A stretch of DNA of 10,040 bases, taken from positions 1-10,040 of the forward strand of contig CAYQTO010000141.1 of assembly GCA_964420455.1 (NCBI GenBank), read 5' to 3'. The DNA comes from CAYQTO01 sp964420455. Its GTDB lineage: Bacteria; Sumerlaeota; Sumerlaeia; SLMS01. Shown here in pieces: positions 1 to 7,152 of the stretch. Below the pieces are notes generated by a model. It had not been told where the DNA came from and did not search any database. It saw only the letters and a program-made list of their open reading frames with translations. A program made the position numbers and the translations under genes. How positions within the stretch are numbered: the first letter of the stretch is position 1; each line of letters starts with the position of its first letter.

Positions 1-18
1 GACCGACAGGTGCCCTAC

Positions 19-567
19 ATGACTCTTCGCCGAATCGCTTTGCCCCTGCTGACGCTGGCCGCCTTTGGCTTCGTCGCAGCATGCAACCCGGTGCCGATCG
101 ACAACCTGGAGCGGACCTTCTCGCTCAAGGTCGAGACGACGGCGGGCACGGGCAACAATCTCGGGGGCCCGTTCGAGGACATCGCCGACATCCTCAAGCA
201 GACGGGCAACGGCACGCGGACGGGCGTATGTCTCGACACGTGCCACATCTTTGCCGCGGGTTATGACATCCGCGACGCGGCGAGTTACCGCGAGACGATG
301 GAGACCTTTGACCGGGTGATCGGGCTGAAGCGGCTGAAGGCCGTGCACCTGAACGATTCGAAGCACGGGCTGGGATCGCGCAAGGACCGGCACGAGCACA
401 TCGGCCGGGGGGAGATTGGCGAGGAGGCGTTCCGCCAGGTGATGACCGATCCGCGGCTGGCGAAGATTCCCATGTCGCTTGAGACGGACAAGGGGGACGA
501 CCTGGCGGAGGACCGGGAGAACCTCGCGCTGCTGTACCGGCTGGCCGGCGAGGAGTACCCGGGATGA
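19..567 (+). CDS. nfo: Endonuclease IV C-terminal half fused to a lipoprotein signal peptide (broken or chimeric)
   Basis: From about residue 38 this is unmistakable endonuclease IV, the zinc-dependent AP endonuclease of base excision repair. Six of the nine metal ligands known from E. coli Nfo are present: Glu39 (VETTAG), Asp73 and His76 (CLDTCHIFAAGYD), His110 (HLNDSK), Asp123 and His125 (DRHEHIG), and Glu155 (SLET) makes a seventh; only the equivalents of His69 and His109 are missing, with the whole N-terminal half of the barrel. The protein has 182 residues against about 285 for the family. In its place, residues 1-22 form a lipoprotein signal peptide: MTLRR, a hydrophobic run, lipobox VAAC with Cys22. 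The start is ATG at 19; GTG at 10 is also in frame, and the frame is open to the window edge. The stop overlaps the next start (ATGA). As written it cannot build the full trinuclear zinc site, so it is probably inactive or an assembly chimera. The family call is firm; the gene's integrity is doubtful. Confidence 0.85.
   Translation: MTLRRIALPLLTLAAFGFVAACNPVPIDNLERTFSLKVETTAGTGNNLGGPFEDIADILKQTGNGTRTGVCLDTCHIFAAGYDIRDAASYRETMETFDRVIGLKRLKAVHLNDSKHGLGSRKDRHEHIGRGEIGEEAFRQVMTDPRLAKIPMSLETDKGDDLAEDRENLALLYRLAGEEYPG
121..147 (+). other. Junction between lipoprotein leader and endonuclease IV sequence
   Basis: Upstream of this stretch the reading frame looks like the mature start of a secreted lipoprotein (Cys22, then NPVPIDNLERTF). 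Downstream it follows endonuclease IV without a gap (VETTAGTGNNLG). The two meet in frame near LKVETT, so the exact breakpoint cannot be placed. No IS end, repeat or target duplication is visible. The joint could be a deletion or recombination in the genome, or an assembly misjoin. Confidence 0.6.
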
Positions 568-1313
568 TCGTGCGCCGGCTCGGACCGTGGGCGTACCTCA
601 CGCGCCAGCCGGAACACGCTCGGCAGTCGGCGGTGATCACCGCGCACCTGCGGGAGGAGTTCCTTGGCGCGGCGGAGGACCGTTGGCTGCTGCTCCGCGC
701 AACGGCCCGTCACGACGACGGATGGGTGGCTTGGGAGGCGGACCCCCGGATCGGCGACGACGGCCTGCCGGTGAACTTTACCGAGATCGATCGCACGGCG
801 CACCGGACCAATTGGGAGCGGACGATCTTTCTCGCGCTCCACACCCTCGGCGCACAGGCGGCGGCCATCATTGCCCGCCACGCCGCGCCTTTCCTTTCCG
901 AGCATGACGAGGAATCGCGCCAGCACCACGGGGAGTTGCTGGCGGCACTCGCCACGAGGGCCTGGCCCGATGTCGCCGAGGACGAGCGCACCCGGCGCCT
1001 CGAGGCCGGCTTTCGTCCGCTCTTCTTTGGCGACGCGTTGTCGCTGATGGCGCTGGCCGGGTGGGAGGGTCCGCTCCCGTTCGAACTGCCGCGGGACGGC
1101 GGCGAACCGCTTTCCCTCCGGGCCTGGCGCGATGGCGACTGGGCGGTGCGGGTGGATCCGTGGCCGTTTGCCCTGCCGGCGCTGCATGGCGTCCACGCGG
1201 ATGCGGTGGTGCTCCCGGCGGACGGTTCGGTGGATGCGCGGGCGGTGCTCGCGGCGCCGCGCGACCGGCTCGTGCGCCTGCCGATCGACTACCTTCCCGG
1301 GGACCCGGGCTGA
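564..1313 (+). CDS. DUF3891 family protein
   Basis: This 249-residue soluble protein has the DUF3891 layout: MIVR at the start, QPEHA with His18, HDDGW at residues 50-54, an NFTEID segment near 71-76, and a conserved histidine in ARHAAPF near 106. The spaced His and Asp residues look like metal ligands, and the largely helical pattern recalls HD-type hydrolases. That is my inference; the family has no established function known to me. ATG at 564 overlaps the TGA of the upstream endonuclease IV frame (ATGA), so translation is probably coupled. Its own TGA shares one base with the next start. There is no signal peptide or membrane segment. It sits inside a nuclease/helicase gene string, which hints at a link to nucleotide or nucleic-acid metabolism. 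Confidence 0.85.
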   Translation: MIVRRLGPWAYLTRQPEHARQSAVITAHLREEFLGAAEDRWLLLRATARHDDGWVAWEADPRIGDDGLPVNFTEIDRTAHRTNWERTIFLALHTLGAQAAAIIARHAAPFLSEHDEESRQHHGELLAALATRAWPDVAEDERTRRLEAGFRPLFFGDALSLMALAGWEGPLPFELPRDGGEPLSLRAWRDGDWAVRVDPWPFALPALHGVHADAVVLPADGSVDARAVLAAPRDRLVRLPIDYLPGDPG

Positions 1314-1801
1314 TGCATCGGCTCGTCTTCACGCTGGCAATCGCGTTGGCGTCGGCCTTGGCGTCCTGTGGCGGCGCGGAGGACTCCCCCGCCGGGGAAC
1401 CCGCCGCGACCCCGGCGCCCACACCCACGCCCGAGGTCCCTCGTCCCGTCGCGAATCCGGTGGCCGTCATGCTCGATGGCGGCGGATCCTACGAAGTGAC
1501 CACAGAGGGCATCGGCAACCGCGCGGTGACCGTGGGCGACACGCCGCGGTTCCGGCTGGCCATCGCGACACCGGCCGGCGATCCGGTCTGGGCGGGCGTG
1601 TTTTCCTTCGAGGTGGGGACCGGCCAGGGGCTGGCGGTGTTGGACGACGCGGTGCGGGGAATGCGGCGGGGCGAGGAGCGCCGGGTGCGCATGCCGGAGG
1701 CGCGGCTGCGGGACGAGACAGGCTTCGGCCTTCCGCCGGGGACGGATCTCGTGGCGACGGCGACGCTCCAGGAATTCGAAAACGAGGTGTCCGCTCCATG
1801 A
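1313..1801 (+). CDS. FKBP-fold peptidyl-prolyl isomerase-like lipoprotein
   Basis: The 162-residue product starts with a lipoprotein signal peptide (residues 1-18, lipobox LASC, acylated Cys19). Gly follows the Cys, so there is no Asp inner-membrane retention signal. A Pro/Thr/Ala-rich linker covers about 28-48. Residues 60-156 match the FKBP fold: VGDTPRF, FEVGTGQGLAVLDDAVRGM, RRGEERRVRMPEARL, and a GLPPGTDLVATATLQEFE ending. FKBPs catalyse prolyl isomerisation and aid folding. Here the usual YTG and FDSS active-site segments are not evident, so it may be a binding or structural version. The start at 1313 overlaps the upstream TGA by one base; its TGA lies in the ATGA shared with ribonuclease D. 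A periplasmic or outer-membrane lipoprotein inside a nuclease operon is odd. The fold call is good; enzymatic activity is doubtful. Confidence 0.75.
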   Translation: MHRLVFTLAIALASALASCGGAEDSPAGEPAATPAPTPTPEVPRPVANPVAVMLDGGGSYEVTTEGIGNRAVTVGDTPRFRLAIATPAGDPVWAGVFSFEVGTGQGLAVLDDAVRGMRRGEERRVRMPEARLRDETGFGLPPGTDLVATATLQEFENEVSAP

Positions 1802-2985
1802 GCACCACCGGCCAGCTTGTCTATACATACGTGGATTCGCCGGCGGGGCTCGCGGCCTGCCTGAAGGAACTCGAGGGGTGCACCCGGCTGGCGGTGGACA
1901 CGGAGTTCATCGGCGAGAAGTACTACTACGCGCGGCTCGAGGTCGTGCAGTTGAGCGACGGCGAGCGAATCTTCCTGGTTGATGCGCCGGCGGTGGGCGA
2001 CATGGCCCCGCTGGCGAAGCTCCTCGGCAATCCGGAGGTGCTGAAATTGTTCCATGCGGGGGGGCAGGACTGGACGATCCTCGAGCGGGAAACGGGCGCG
2101 CGGGCGCTCCCGGCCTTCGACACTCAGGTGGCGGCGGCGCTGCTCGGGTTCGGGGCCCAAGTCTCACTCGCGAACCTGATCGAGTCGGTCCTCGGCGTGA
2201 GGGTCTCGTCGAAGCACTCGACCAGTGACTGGTCGCACCGGCCACTGAGCGAGGACCAGTGCCTGTATGCGGCGCGGGACGTGGCCCACCTCCACGGGCT
2301 CCACGACCGGTTGGCGGGGATGCTCGAGGAACGCAACCGCATGTCCTGGTTCGAGGACGAGTTCGCCGAGCGGCTCGAATCAGTCTTCAATCCCGAGGAG
2401 ATTCCGCCGGAGGAGTTCCACCGGCGGGTGAAGGACTGGATGTCCCTGAGCGGAGTGGAACTGGCGATTCTGCGGGAGCTGGCGCTTTGGCGCGAGGAGC
2501 AGGCGAGGCGCCAGAACCTGCCGCGCAAGCAGGTGCTGGGGGACGAGGCGCTGGTGGAACTGGCGCGATTCCAACCGATGACCGGGGAGAAGGCGCGTAA
2601 GCTCCGGCGGGTGAAGCCGGCACAGTTGTTCCGGTGCTTCGACGAGGTGGTGAAGTGCATCGAGAAGGGCCGGGCGGTGCCGCGGGACGAGTGGCCGCGC
2701 AAGCCGCGGAGCGAACGGCCCGATTATCCCGAGGGCCTCGTGGACGTGTGCCAGGCAATCGTTCGCGCGGTAGCGGACCGCGAGGAGGTGGCGCCGACCG
2801 TCCTGGCCACGCGGGCGGACATCCAGGCGATCCTCGCCAATCGCAAGCGCCTCGACACCCTCGAGGTGCCGCTCCTCCACGGTTGGCGGCGCGAACTCGT
2901 CGGCGAGCAGATCGTCGCGTTCCTCTCGGGCAGGTTGTCGCTCCGGCTCGACGAGGAAGGCGGGCTCGTCTTCGAGATGGGCTAG
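1798..2985 (+). CDS. rnd: Ribonuclease D
   Basis: This 395-residue protein is a 3'-to-5' exoribonuclease of the DEDDy superfamily, known for trimming tRNA and other stable RNA precursors. Motif I is DTEF (Asp34, Glu36), followed by YYYARLEVVQLS as in RNase D. Motif II is HAGGQDWTIL with Asp91. Motif III is YAARD with Tyr157 and Asp161. An HRDC RNA-binding domain follows at about 216-295 (LSGVELAILREL, REEQARRQNLPR), and the length suits the family. ATG at 1798 overlaps the stop of the FKBP-like gene (ATGA). It is the last member of the tightly overlapping part of the operon; the helicase follows after 50 nt. All catalytic residues are present, so it should be active. The main alternative is an RNase D-like DNA exonuclease, given its repair-type neighbours. 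Confidence 0.95.
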   Translation: MSTTGQLVYTYVDSPAGLAACLKELEGCTRLAVDTEFIGEKYYYARLEVVQLSDGERIFLVDAPAVGDMAPLAKLLGNPEVLKLFHAGGQDWTILERETGARALPAFDTQVAAALLGFGAQVSLANLIESVLGVRVSSKHSTSDWSHRPLSEDQCLYAARDVAHLHGLHDRLAGMLEERNRMSWFEDEFAERLESVFNPEEIPPEEFHRRVKDWMSLSGVELAILRELALWREEQARRQNLPRKQVLGDEALVELARFQPMTGEKARKLRRVKPAQLFRCFDEVVKCIEKGRAVPRDEWPRKPRSERPDYPEGLVDVCQAIVRAVADREEVAPTVLATRADIQAILANRKRLDTLEVPLLHGWRRELVGEQIVAFLSGRLSLRLDEEGGLVFEMG

Positions 2986-3018
2986 GACGTCCGGAGCCTT
3001 TCTTGCATTTTCCGCGGC

Positions 3019-3024
3019 AAGGAG
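3019..3024 (+). promoter_or_regulatory. Shine-Dalgarno of the helicase gene
   Basis: AAGGAG lies 11 nt before the ATG at 3036. It is the clearest ribosome-binding site in the plus-strand operon. It supports this start over upstream codons of the same frame, which overlap ribonuclease D, and fits independent initiation after the 50-nt gap. Confidence 0.65.
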
Positions 3025-3035
3025 CCGATCGCCCC

Positions 3036-5528
3036 ATGCCGCGCCGACAGAACGACATCCCCGAGGCGATCACCGACTGGTTTGCCCGGTACGGCTGGGA
3101 GCCGTTCGGTTTTCAGCGTCAGACTTGGGCCGCGTATAGACAAGGGCGGAGCGGGCTGTTGCACGCCCCAACGGGCATGGGCAAGACGCTCGCGGTCTGG
3201 ATGGGGCCGCTCATCGAATGGATGGTCGAACACTCCGCGTCGGATGCCGGGCCGGAGCCGGAGCCGCTCCGCGTGCTGTGGATCACCCCTCTGCGGGCAT
3301 TGGCGACCGACACGATGGAATCCCTCCGCGTGCCCGTTGCTGACATGGGTTTGCCGTGGCGCGTGGAGAAACGCACCGGCGACACCCCGGCGAGCCAGAA
3401 GGTCCGCCAGCGCGACCGACTCCCCACCGCACTCGTCACCACGCCGGAGAGCCTGTCGCTGTTGCTGAGTTACCACGACGCGCGCGAACGGCTGGCGACG
3501 CTCCGCTGCGTCATCGTCGACGAATGGCACGAGCTCATGGGGACCAAGCGCGGCGTCCAGACGGAGCTGTGTCTGGCGCGGCTCCGTGGGTGGATGCCGG
3601 AAATCCGGACATGGGGGCTGAGCGCAACGCTTGGCAACATCGGTGAGGCCCTGGAGGTGCTCGTCGGCCCGGGACACCCAAAGTCGAAGCGCGCCACTGT
3701 GTCGGGGATCGACCCCAAGGAAATCGTCATCGAGACGCTGGTTCCGGAGGAGATCGAGCGCTTTCCGTGGGGGGGGCATCTTGGGTTGAAGGTGCTCCCG
3801 CGGGTGGTCGGGGCGGTCGAGGCGGCGGAGTCGACGCTGCTGTTCACGAACACACGGTCGCAGGCCGAACTATGGTACAACGCGCTGCTCGAAGCCCGGC
3901 CGGAGTGGGGCGGACGACTGGCGCTGCACCACGGGAGCCTCGACCGGGCCGCGCGCGAGCAGGTTGAGGAGTCGCTCCGCACGGGCGAGGCGCGGTGCGT
4001 CGTCTGTACCTCGTCGCTCGACCTCGGGGTGGACTTCACCCCGGTGGACCAGGTGATCCAGGTGGGCAGCCCGAAGGGGATCGCGCGTCTGCTCCAGCGG
4101 GCGGGGCGTTCGGGACACCGCCCCGGGGCCGTCAGCCGGATCCTTTGCGTGCCGACGAACGCCTTTGAACTGATCGAGTTCTCCGCCGCCCGCGCCGCCG
4201 CGGATGCCCGCCGGATCGAACCGCGCCCGCCCCTTCGCAAGCCGCTCGACGTGCTGGTCCAGCACCTGGTGACCATGGGGCTGGGCGGCGGATTCTCCTC
4301 CGGCGAGGCGCTCGGCGAAGTCCGTCGTACATACAGCTATACAGACCTTTCGGACGACGAGTGGTCGTGGGCGCTGGACTTTGCCGCAAGGGGCGGGCGG
4401 GCTCTGGGCAGGTACCCGCAATACCAGCGCCTTGCGGAGAAGGAGGGCGTGTTCAAGCCGACCAGCGAGGCGGTGGGCCGCCGCCATCGGCTGGGCATCG
4501 GCACGATCACGAGCGATTCCTCAGTCGCCGTGAAGTACACCAATGGCAGCCAGCTGGGTACCGTTGAGGAATGGTTTGTGGCGAGACTGAAGCCGGGCGA
4601 CCGGTTCCTCTTTGCTGGCAAGGTGGTGGAGCTGGTCGGCTTTCGGGACATGACGGCAAAGGTCCGTGCGTCGACCGGAAAGACGCGCGCCGTGCCCCGA
4701 TGGATGGGTGGCAAGATGCCCTTGAGCTCGCTGCTGGCTGACGAGGTCCGCGATCGGCTGGAGCAGGCCCGCCAAGGCGTCTATACAGACCGTGAGATGG
4801 TGGCCGTGCGGCCCCTGCTCGAGCTCCAGCGGGAGATGTCCCTCGTCCCCGGGCCGGATGACCTGCTGATCGAGACCACCAGGACGCGCGAGGGGCACCA
4901 CGCCTTTGTCTTTCCCTTCGCTGGGCGACTTGTTCACGAGGGGCTGGCGGCCATGACCGCCTTTCGCATCGCCCGGGAGTCGCCCCGCACCATCACAACG
5001 ATGGTGAACGACTATGGGTTCGAGCTCCTCGGTGGCGAGCCGTTCGAAGGCACGGAGTCAGACTGGCGACGATGGCTGTCGGCGGAGCGGTTGCTGGAGG
5101 ACCTCGTGGAATGCCTGAACGCAACGGAGCTGGCAAAGCGCCAGTTTCGCGGGATCGCACGGGTGGCCGGCCTGCTGCTGGAGGGACATCCTGGCCGGGA
5201 TCGCAAGTCCGCCCGCCAGTTGCAGGCTTCGAGCGGCCTTCTGTACGACGTCTTCCGACAGTTCGACCCGGGAAATCTCCTCCTGGAGCAAGCACGCCGC
5301 GAGGTGCTCGAGAACCAGCTGGAGCTCGCACGGCTGCGGGCCACCCTGGAAAGTCTTGGCCGTCGAACCCTGCACGCCCATGCGCTCGACCGCCTCACGC
5401 CGTTGAGCTTCCCCTTGTGGGCGGAAAGGATCCGCGAGCAGGTCTCGAGTGAGAAGTTCGCGGACCGTGTGGGGCGCATGCTCGCCTCTCTCGAGAGATC
5501 CGTGGGGGCCGACGGTGCTGCGGTTTGA
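3036..5528 (+). CDS. Ligase-associated Lhr-type DEXH box DNA helicase
   Basis: This 830-residue superfamily 2 helicase has an Lhr-like core. Walker A is APTGMGKT (44-51), motif II is DEWH (162-165), motif III is SAT (196-198), motif V is TSSLDLGVDF (325-334) and motif VI is QRAGRSGHR (354-362). A Q-motif-like FGFQRQTW (24-31) precedes Walker A. Residues from about 390 onward form the winged-helix and beta-barrel region of the Lhr core. The length and start (MPRRQ, PEAITDWFARYGWEPFGFQ) match the group usually encoded beside an ATP-dependent DNA ligase, an exonuclease and PdeM. Lhr family enzymes translocate 3'-to-5' on single-stranded DNA and act in repair. The next gene, pdeM, overlaps its last 14 nt, as expected for this module. 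No ligase gene is in the window. All helicase motifs are intact. Confidence 0.93.
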   Translation: MPRRQNDIPEAITDWFARYGWEPFGFQRQTWAAYRQGRSGLLHAPTGMGKTLAVWMGPLIEWMVEHSASDAGPEPEPLRVLWITPLRALATDTMESLRVPVADMGLPWRVEKRTGDTPASQKVRQRDRLPTALVTTPESLSLLLSYHDARERLATLRCVIVDEWHELMGTKRGVQTELCLARLRGWMPEIRTWGLSATLGNIGEALEVLVGPGHPKSKRATVSGIDPKEIVIETLVPEEIERFPWGGHLGLKVLPRVVGAVEAAESTLLFTNTRSQAELWYNALLEARPEWGGRLALHHGSLDRAAREQVEESLRTGEARCVVCTSSLDLGVDFTPVDQVIQVGSPKGIARLLQRAGRSGHRPGAVSRILCVPTNAFELIEFSAARAAADARRIEPRPPLRKPLDVLVQHLVTMGLGGGFSSGEALGEVRRTYSYTDLSDDEWSWALDFAARGGRALGRYPQYQRLAEKEGVFKPTSEAVGRRHRLGIGTITSDSSVAVKYTNGSQLGTVEEWFVARLKPGDRFLFAGKVVELVGFRDMTAKVRASTGKTRAVPRWMGGKMPLSSLLADEVRDRLEQARQGVYTDREMVAVRPLLELQREMSLVPGPDDLLIETTRTREGHHAFVFPFAGRLVHEGLAAMTAFRIARESPRTITTMVNDYGFELLGGEPFEGTESDWRRWLSAERLLEDLVECLNATELAKRQFRGIARVAGLLLEGHPGRDRKSARQLQASSGLLYDVFRQFDPGNLLLEQARREVLENQLELARLRATLESLGRRTLHAHALDRLTPLSFPLWAERIREQVSSEKFADRVGRMLASLERSVGADGAAV

Positions 5529-6216
5529 ATGGTGGGGACAGACGCTGGAACTCGACGCCAACCGAGCCCTCCTGTGGATGGAGCAGGCGGCGGTCGTGAT
5601 TACCGACCCACACTTCGGCAAGGGCGCCAGCTTCCGCCACCATGGGGTGCCCCTTCCCCCGGGGTCGACCCAGGCAGACATTTTCCGCCTTACGGCGTTG
5701 ATGCGTGTCCACGATCCCGAGCGCTTGTATATCCTCGGGGACTTCTTCCACACGGCAGAAAGCCGCGACGAGGAAACGCTGGAGGCGCTGGCATTCTGGC
5801 GTGCGGAGTTCTCCGACGTTGACGTGACACTTGTCCGTGGCAACCACGATCGCCACGCGGGCGATCCGCCGCCGGAACTGGCCATTCGCGTGGTCGAGGA
5901 CGGCCATAGGGTCGGACCATTTGACCTGAGACATGCGCCGTTGGAGGGCCCCTCACCCGGAGGGGACGAGGGGATGCATCCAGATGTCTATACATTGGCG
6001 GGGCATGTGCACCCGTCGATCAAGGTGCGCGGTGCGGGCCTGTCGGCCTTCCGGGCGCCGTGCTTCCGGTTCGGGCGGCGGACGGCGCTGCTCCCCGCGT
6101 TCGGATCCTTCACGGGAATGGCGAACATTCTCCCGGAGGAGGGGGACCGGATATTCGCTGTCGGGCCGGACGAGGTCGTGGAACTTCCTGTGGAGGGCGT
6201 GCGCTACCTGGCCTGA
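5515..6216 (+). CDS. pdeM: Ligase-associated DNA damage response endonuclease PdeM
   Basis: This 233-residue calcineurin-like metallophosphoesterase has the two-metal motifs in order: DPHFGKG (Asp31, His33), GDFFH (75-79), GNHDR (109-113), a further His at 140, and GHVHP (163-167). The family is the phosphoesterase partner of the ligase-associated helicase; a nuclease role in DNA repair is the accepted annotation. I chose GTG at 5515 because it gives the usual short start (LRFEWWG) and lies just after a G-rich stretch (5503-5508). An ATG at 5449 would add 22 residues that do not resemble the family. The gene overlaps the helicase by 14 nt, so translation is probably coupled. It ends 4 nt from the stop of the convergent DUF4388 gene. 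All metal-binding motifs look intact. Confidence 0.9.
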   Translation: MLRFEWWGQTLELDANRALLWMEQAAVVITDPHFGKGASFRHHGVPLPPGSTQADIFRLTALMRVHDPERLYILGDFFHTAESRDEETLEALAFWRAEFSDVDVTLVRGNHDRHAGDPPPELAIRVVEDGHRVGPFDLRHAPLEGPSPGGDEGMHPDVYTLAGHVHPSIKVRGAGLSAFRAPCFRFGRRTALLPAFGSFTGMANILPEEGDRIFAVGPDEVVELPVEGVRYLA

Positions 6217-6220
6217 GGGG

Positions 6221-7066
6221 CTAAAGGTCGAAGTCTTCCTCGAAGATGTGGTCCATGCCGTCGTCGACGGGGGAGGAGACGGGGGGATCGAGGTCGTCGA
6301 GGTCGATGTCGTGGTGTTCGTCGCCGCCGAGGCCACGGAGATCGACGATGGAGCTGTCGGGGTTGCGCTGGGGCTGACGGCTCGCCTCATCGACTTGGCG
6401 GGATCCTTCGAGCAGGGCGGACATCGCCGCCATGTCCAGTGTCTTTCGGTCGGTAAGGCAGCCATTGTGGACGCGGATCTCCGGAGCCTCGATGCAGATC
6501 AGGCGGCGGAGGGCGTCCATGCCTTCCTCCTCGTCCATGGTCTCGCAATGCATCACGTTGCCGTTGTAGAGATAGATCGAACCGGCAGACCCGCCCCCGG
6601 TGACCCGGATGGTCTTGGCGACGCGCTTCTCGCCATAGAGTTGGATCAGGTCGGATACCTCGAGGCCGAGGGCGTCGGACTTCAGGGAGGAAAGAATGCG
6701 CAGGAGGTTGCGGAGTTCCCGCTTGGTGGCGTCGAGGTCTTCCTCCGGATGGGGGAGGATCTTGACGGCCCCCTGGGCGAGGAGGGCGACGGAGTAGTAA
6801 CTAAGAACCTCGGGGATGCAGACAGCGACGTCCCAGTAGGTGGTGCGATTCTGAATGAGCTGGGAGACGCGAAAGAGGTCCGTGGATGGGTCCATGCCGA
6901 TGATCAGGACACCGGATCGGGCGGACTGCCAGGGCTCGATATTGAGGCCTTGGACAACACGGAGGTCCTGGGGCAGCCCGTCGTCACCCATGAGGGAGAT
7001 CAACGTGGCGGCGGTGGTGGGCTCGAAGCCGGAGAAGACCAGCGAGGTGAGGTTACGGTGAGCCAT
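6221..7066 (-). CDS. DUF4388 protein with degenerate receiver-like N-terminus and acidic tail
   Basis: This 281-residue protein has three parts. Residues 5-115 resemble a CheY-like receiver without its acidic pair; the beta-3 end reads GVLIIGMDPSTD, so the phospho-acceptor is uncertain, and the usual Lys-Pro is replaced (ILPHPEEDL). Residues about 125-225 are a DUF4388 domain (ALGLEVSDLIQLY, GSIYLYNGNVMHCET). The last 30 or so residues are strongly acidic (DIDLDDLD, FEEDFDL). DUF4388 is found in signalling and motility-linked proteins, mainly of Myxococcota-type and related bacteria; its role is a guess here. It is paralogous to the next gene upstream on the same strand (7153-8019), 86 nt away, and probably co-transcribed. 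No clear Shine-Dalgarno precedes the ATG at 7066. The predicted protein is cytoplasmic. Confidence 0.8.
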   Translation of the reverse strand: MAHRNLTSLVFSGFEPTTAATLISLMGDDGLPQDLRVVQGLNIEPWQSARSGVLIIGMDPSTDLFRVSQLIQNRTTYWDVAVCIPEVLSYYSVALLAQGAVKILPHPEEDLDATKRELRNLLRILSSLKSDALGLEVSDLIQLYGEKRVAKTIRVTGGGSAGSIYLYNGNVMHCETMDEEEGMDALRRLICIEAPEIRVHNGCLTDRKTLDMAAMSALLEGSRQVDEASRQPQRNPDSSIVDLRGLGGDEHHDIDLDDLDPPVSSPVDDGMDHIFEEDFDL

Positions 7067-7152
7067 GGCCGACAGGTTTGCCCCGGAAGTCTGGACGTTG
7101 TTTGATCACGATATGTGTATAGGGTCAATGGATGTCGGGGATGGACACCGGG

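Noticed and set aside
285..1196. Minus-strand open frame of 303 codons
   Set aside because: It is antisense to endonuclease IV and DUF3891, has no recognisable domain and an Arg/Pro-rich shadow composition.
5449..5514. Upstream ATG start for pdeM
   Set aside because: It would add 22 residues unlike the family and overlap the helicase by 80 nt. GTG at 5515 gives the expected N-terminus.
5933..7105. Plus-strand open frame of 390 codons antisense to the DUF4388 gene
   Set aside because: Its start is out of frame inside pdeM and its sequence resembles no family. The minus strand carries a clear DUF4388 protein, and long antisense frames are common at this GC content.
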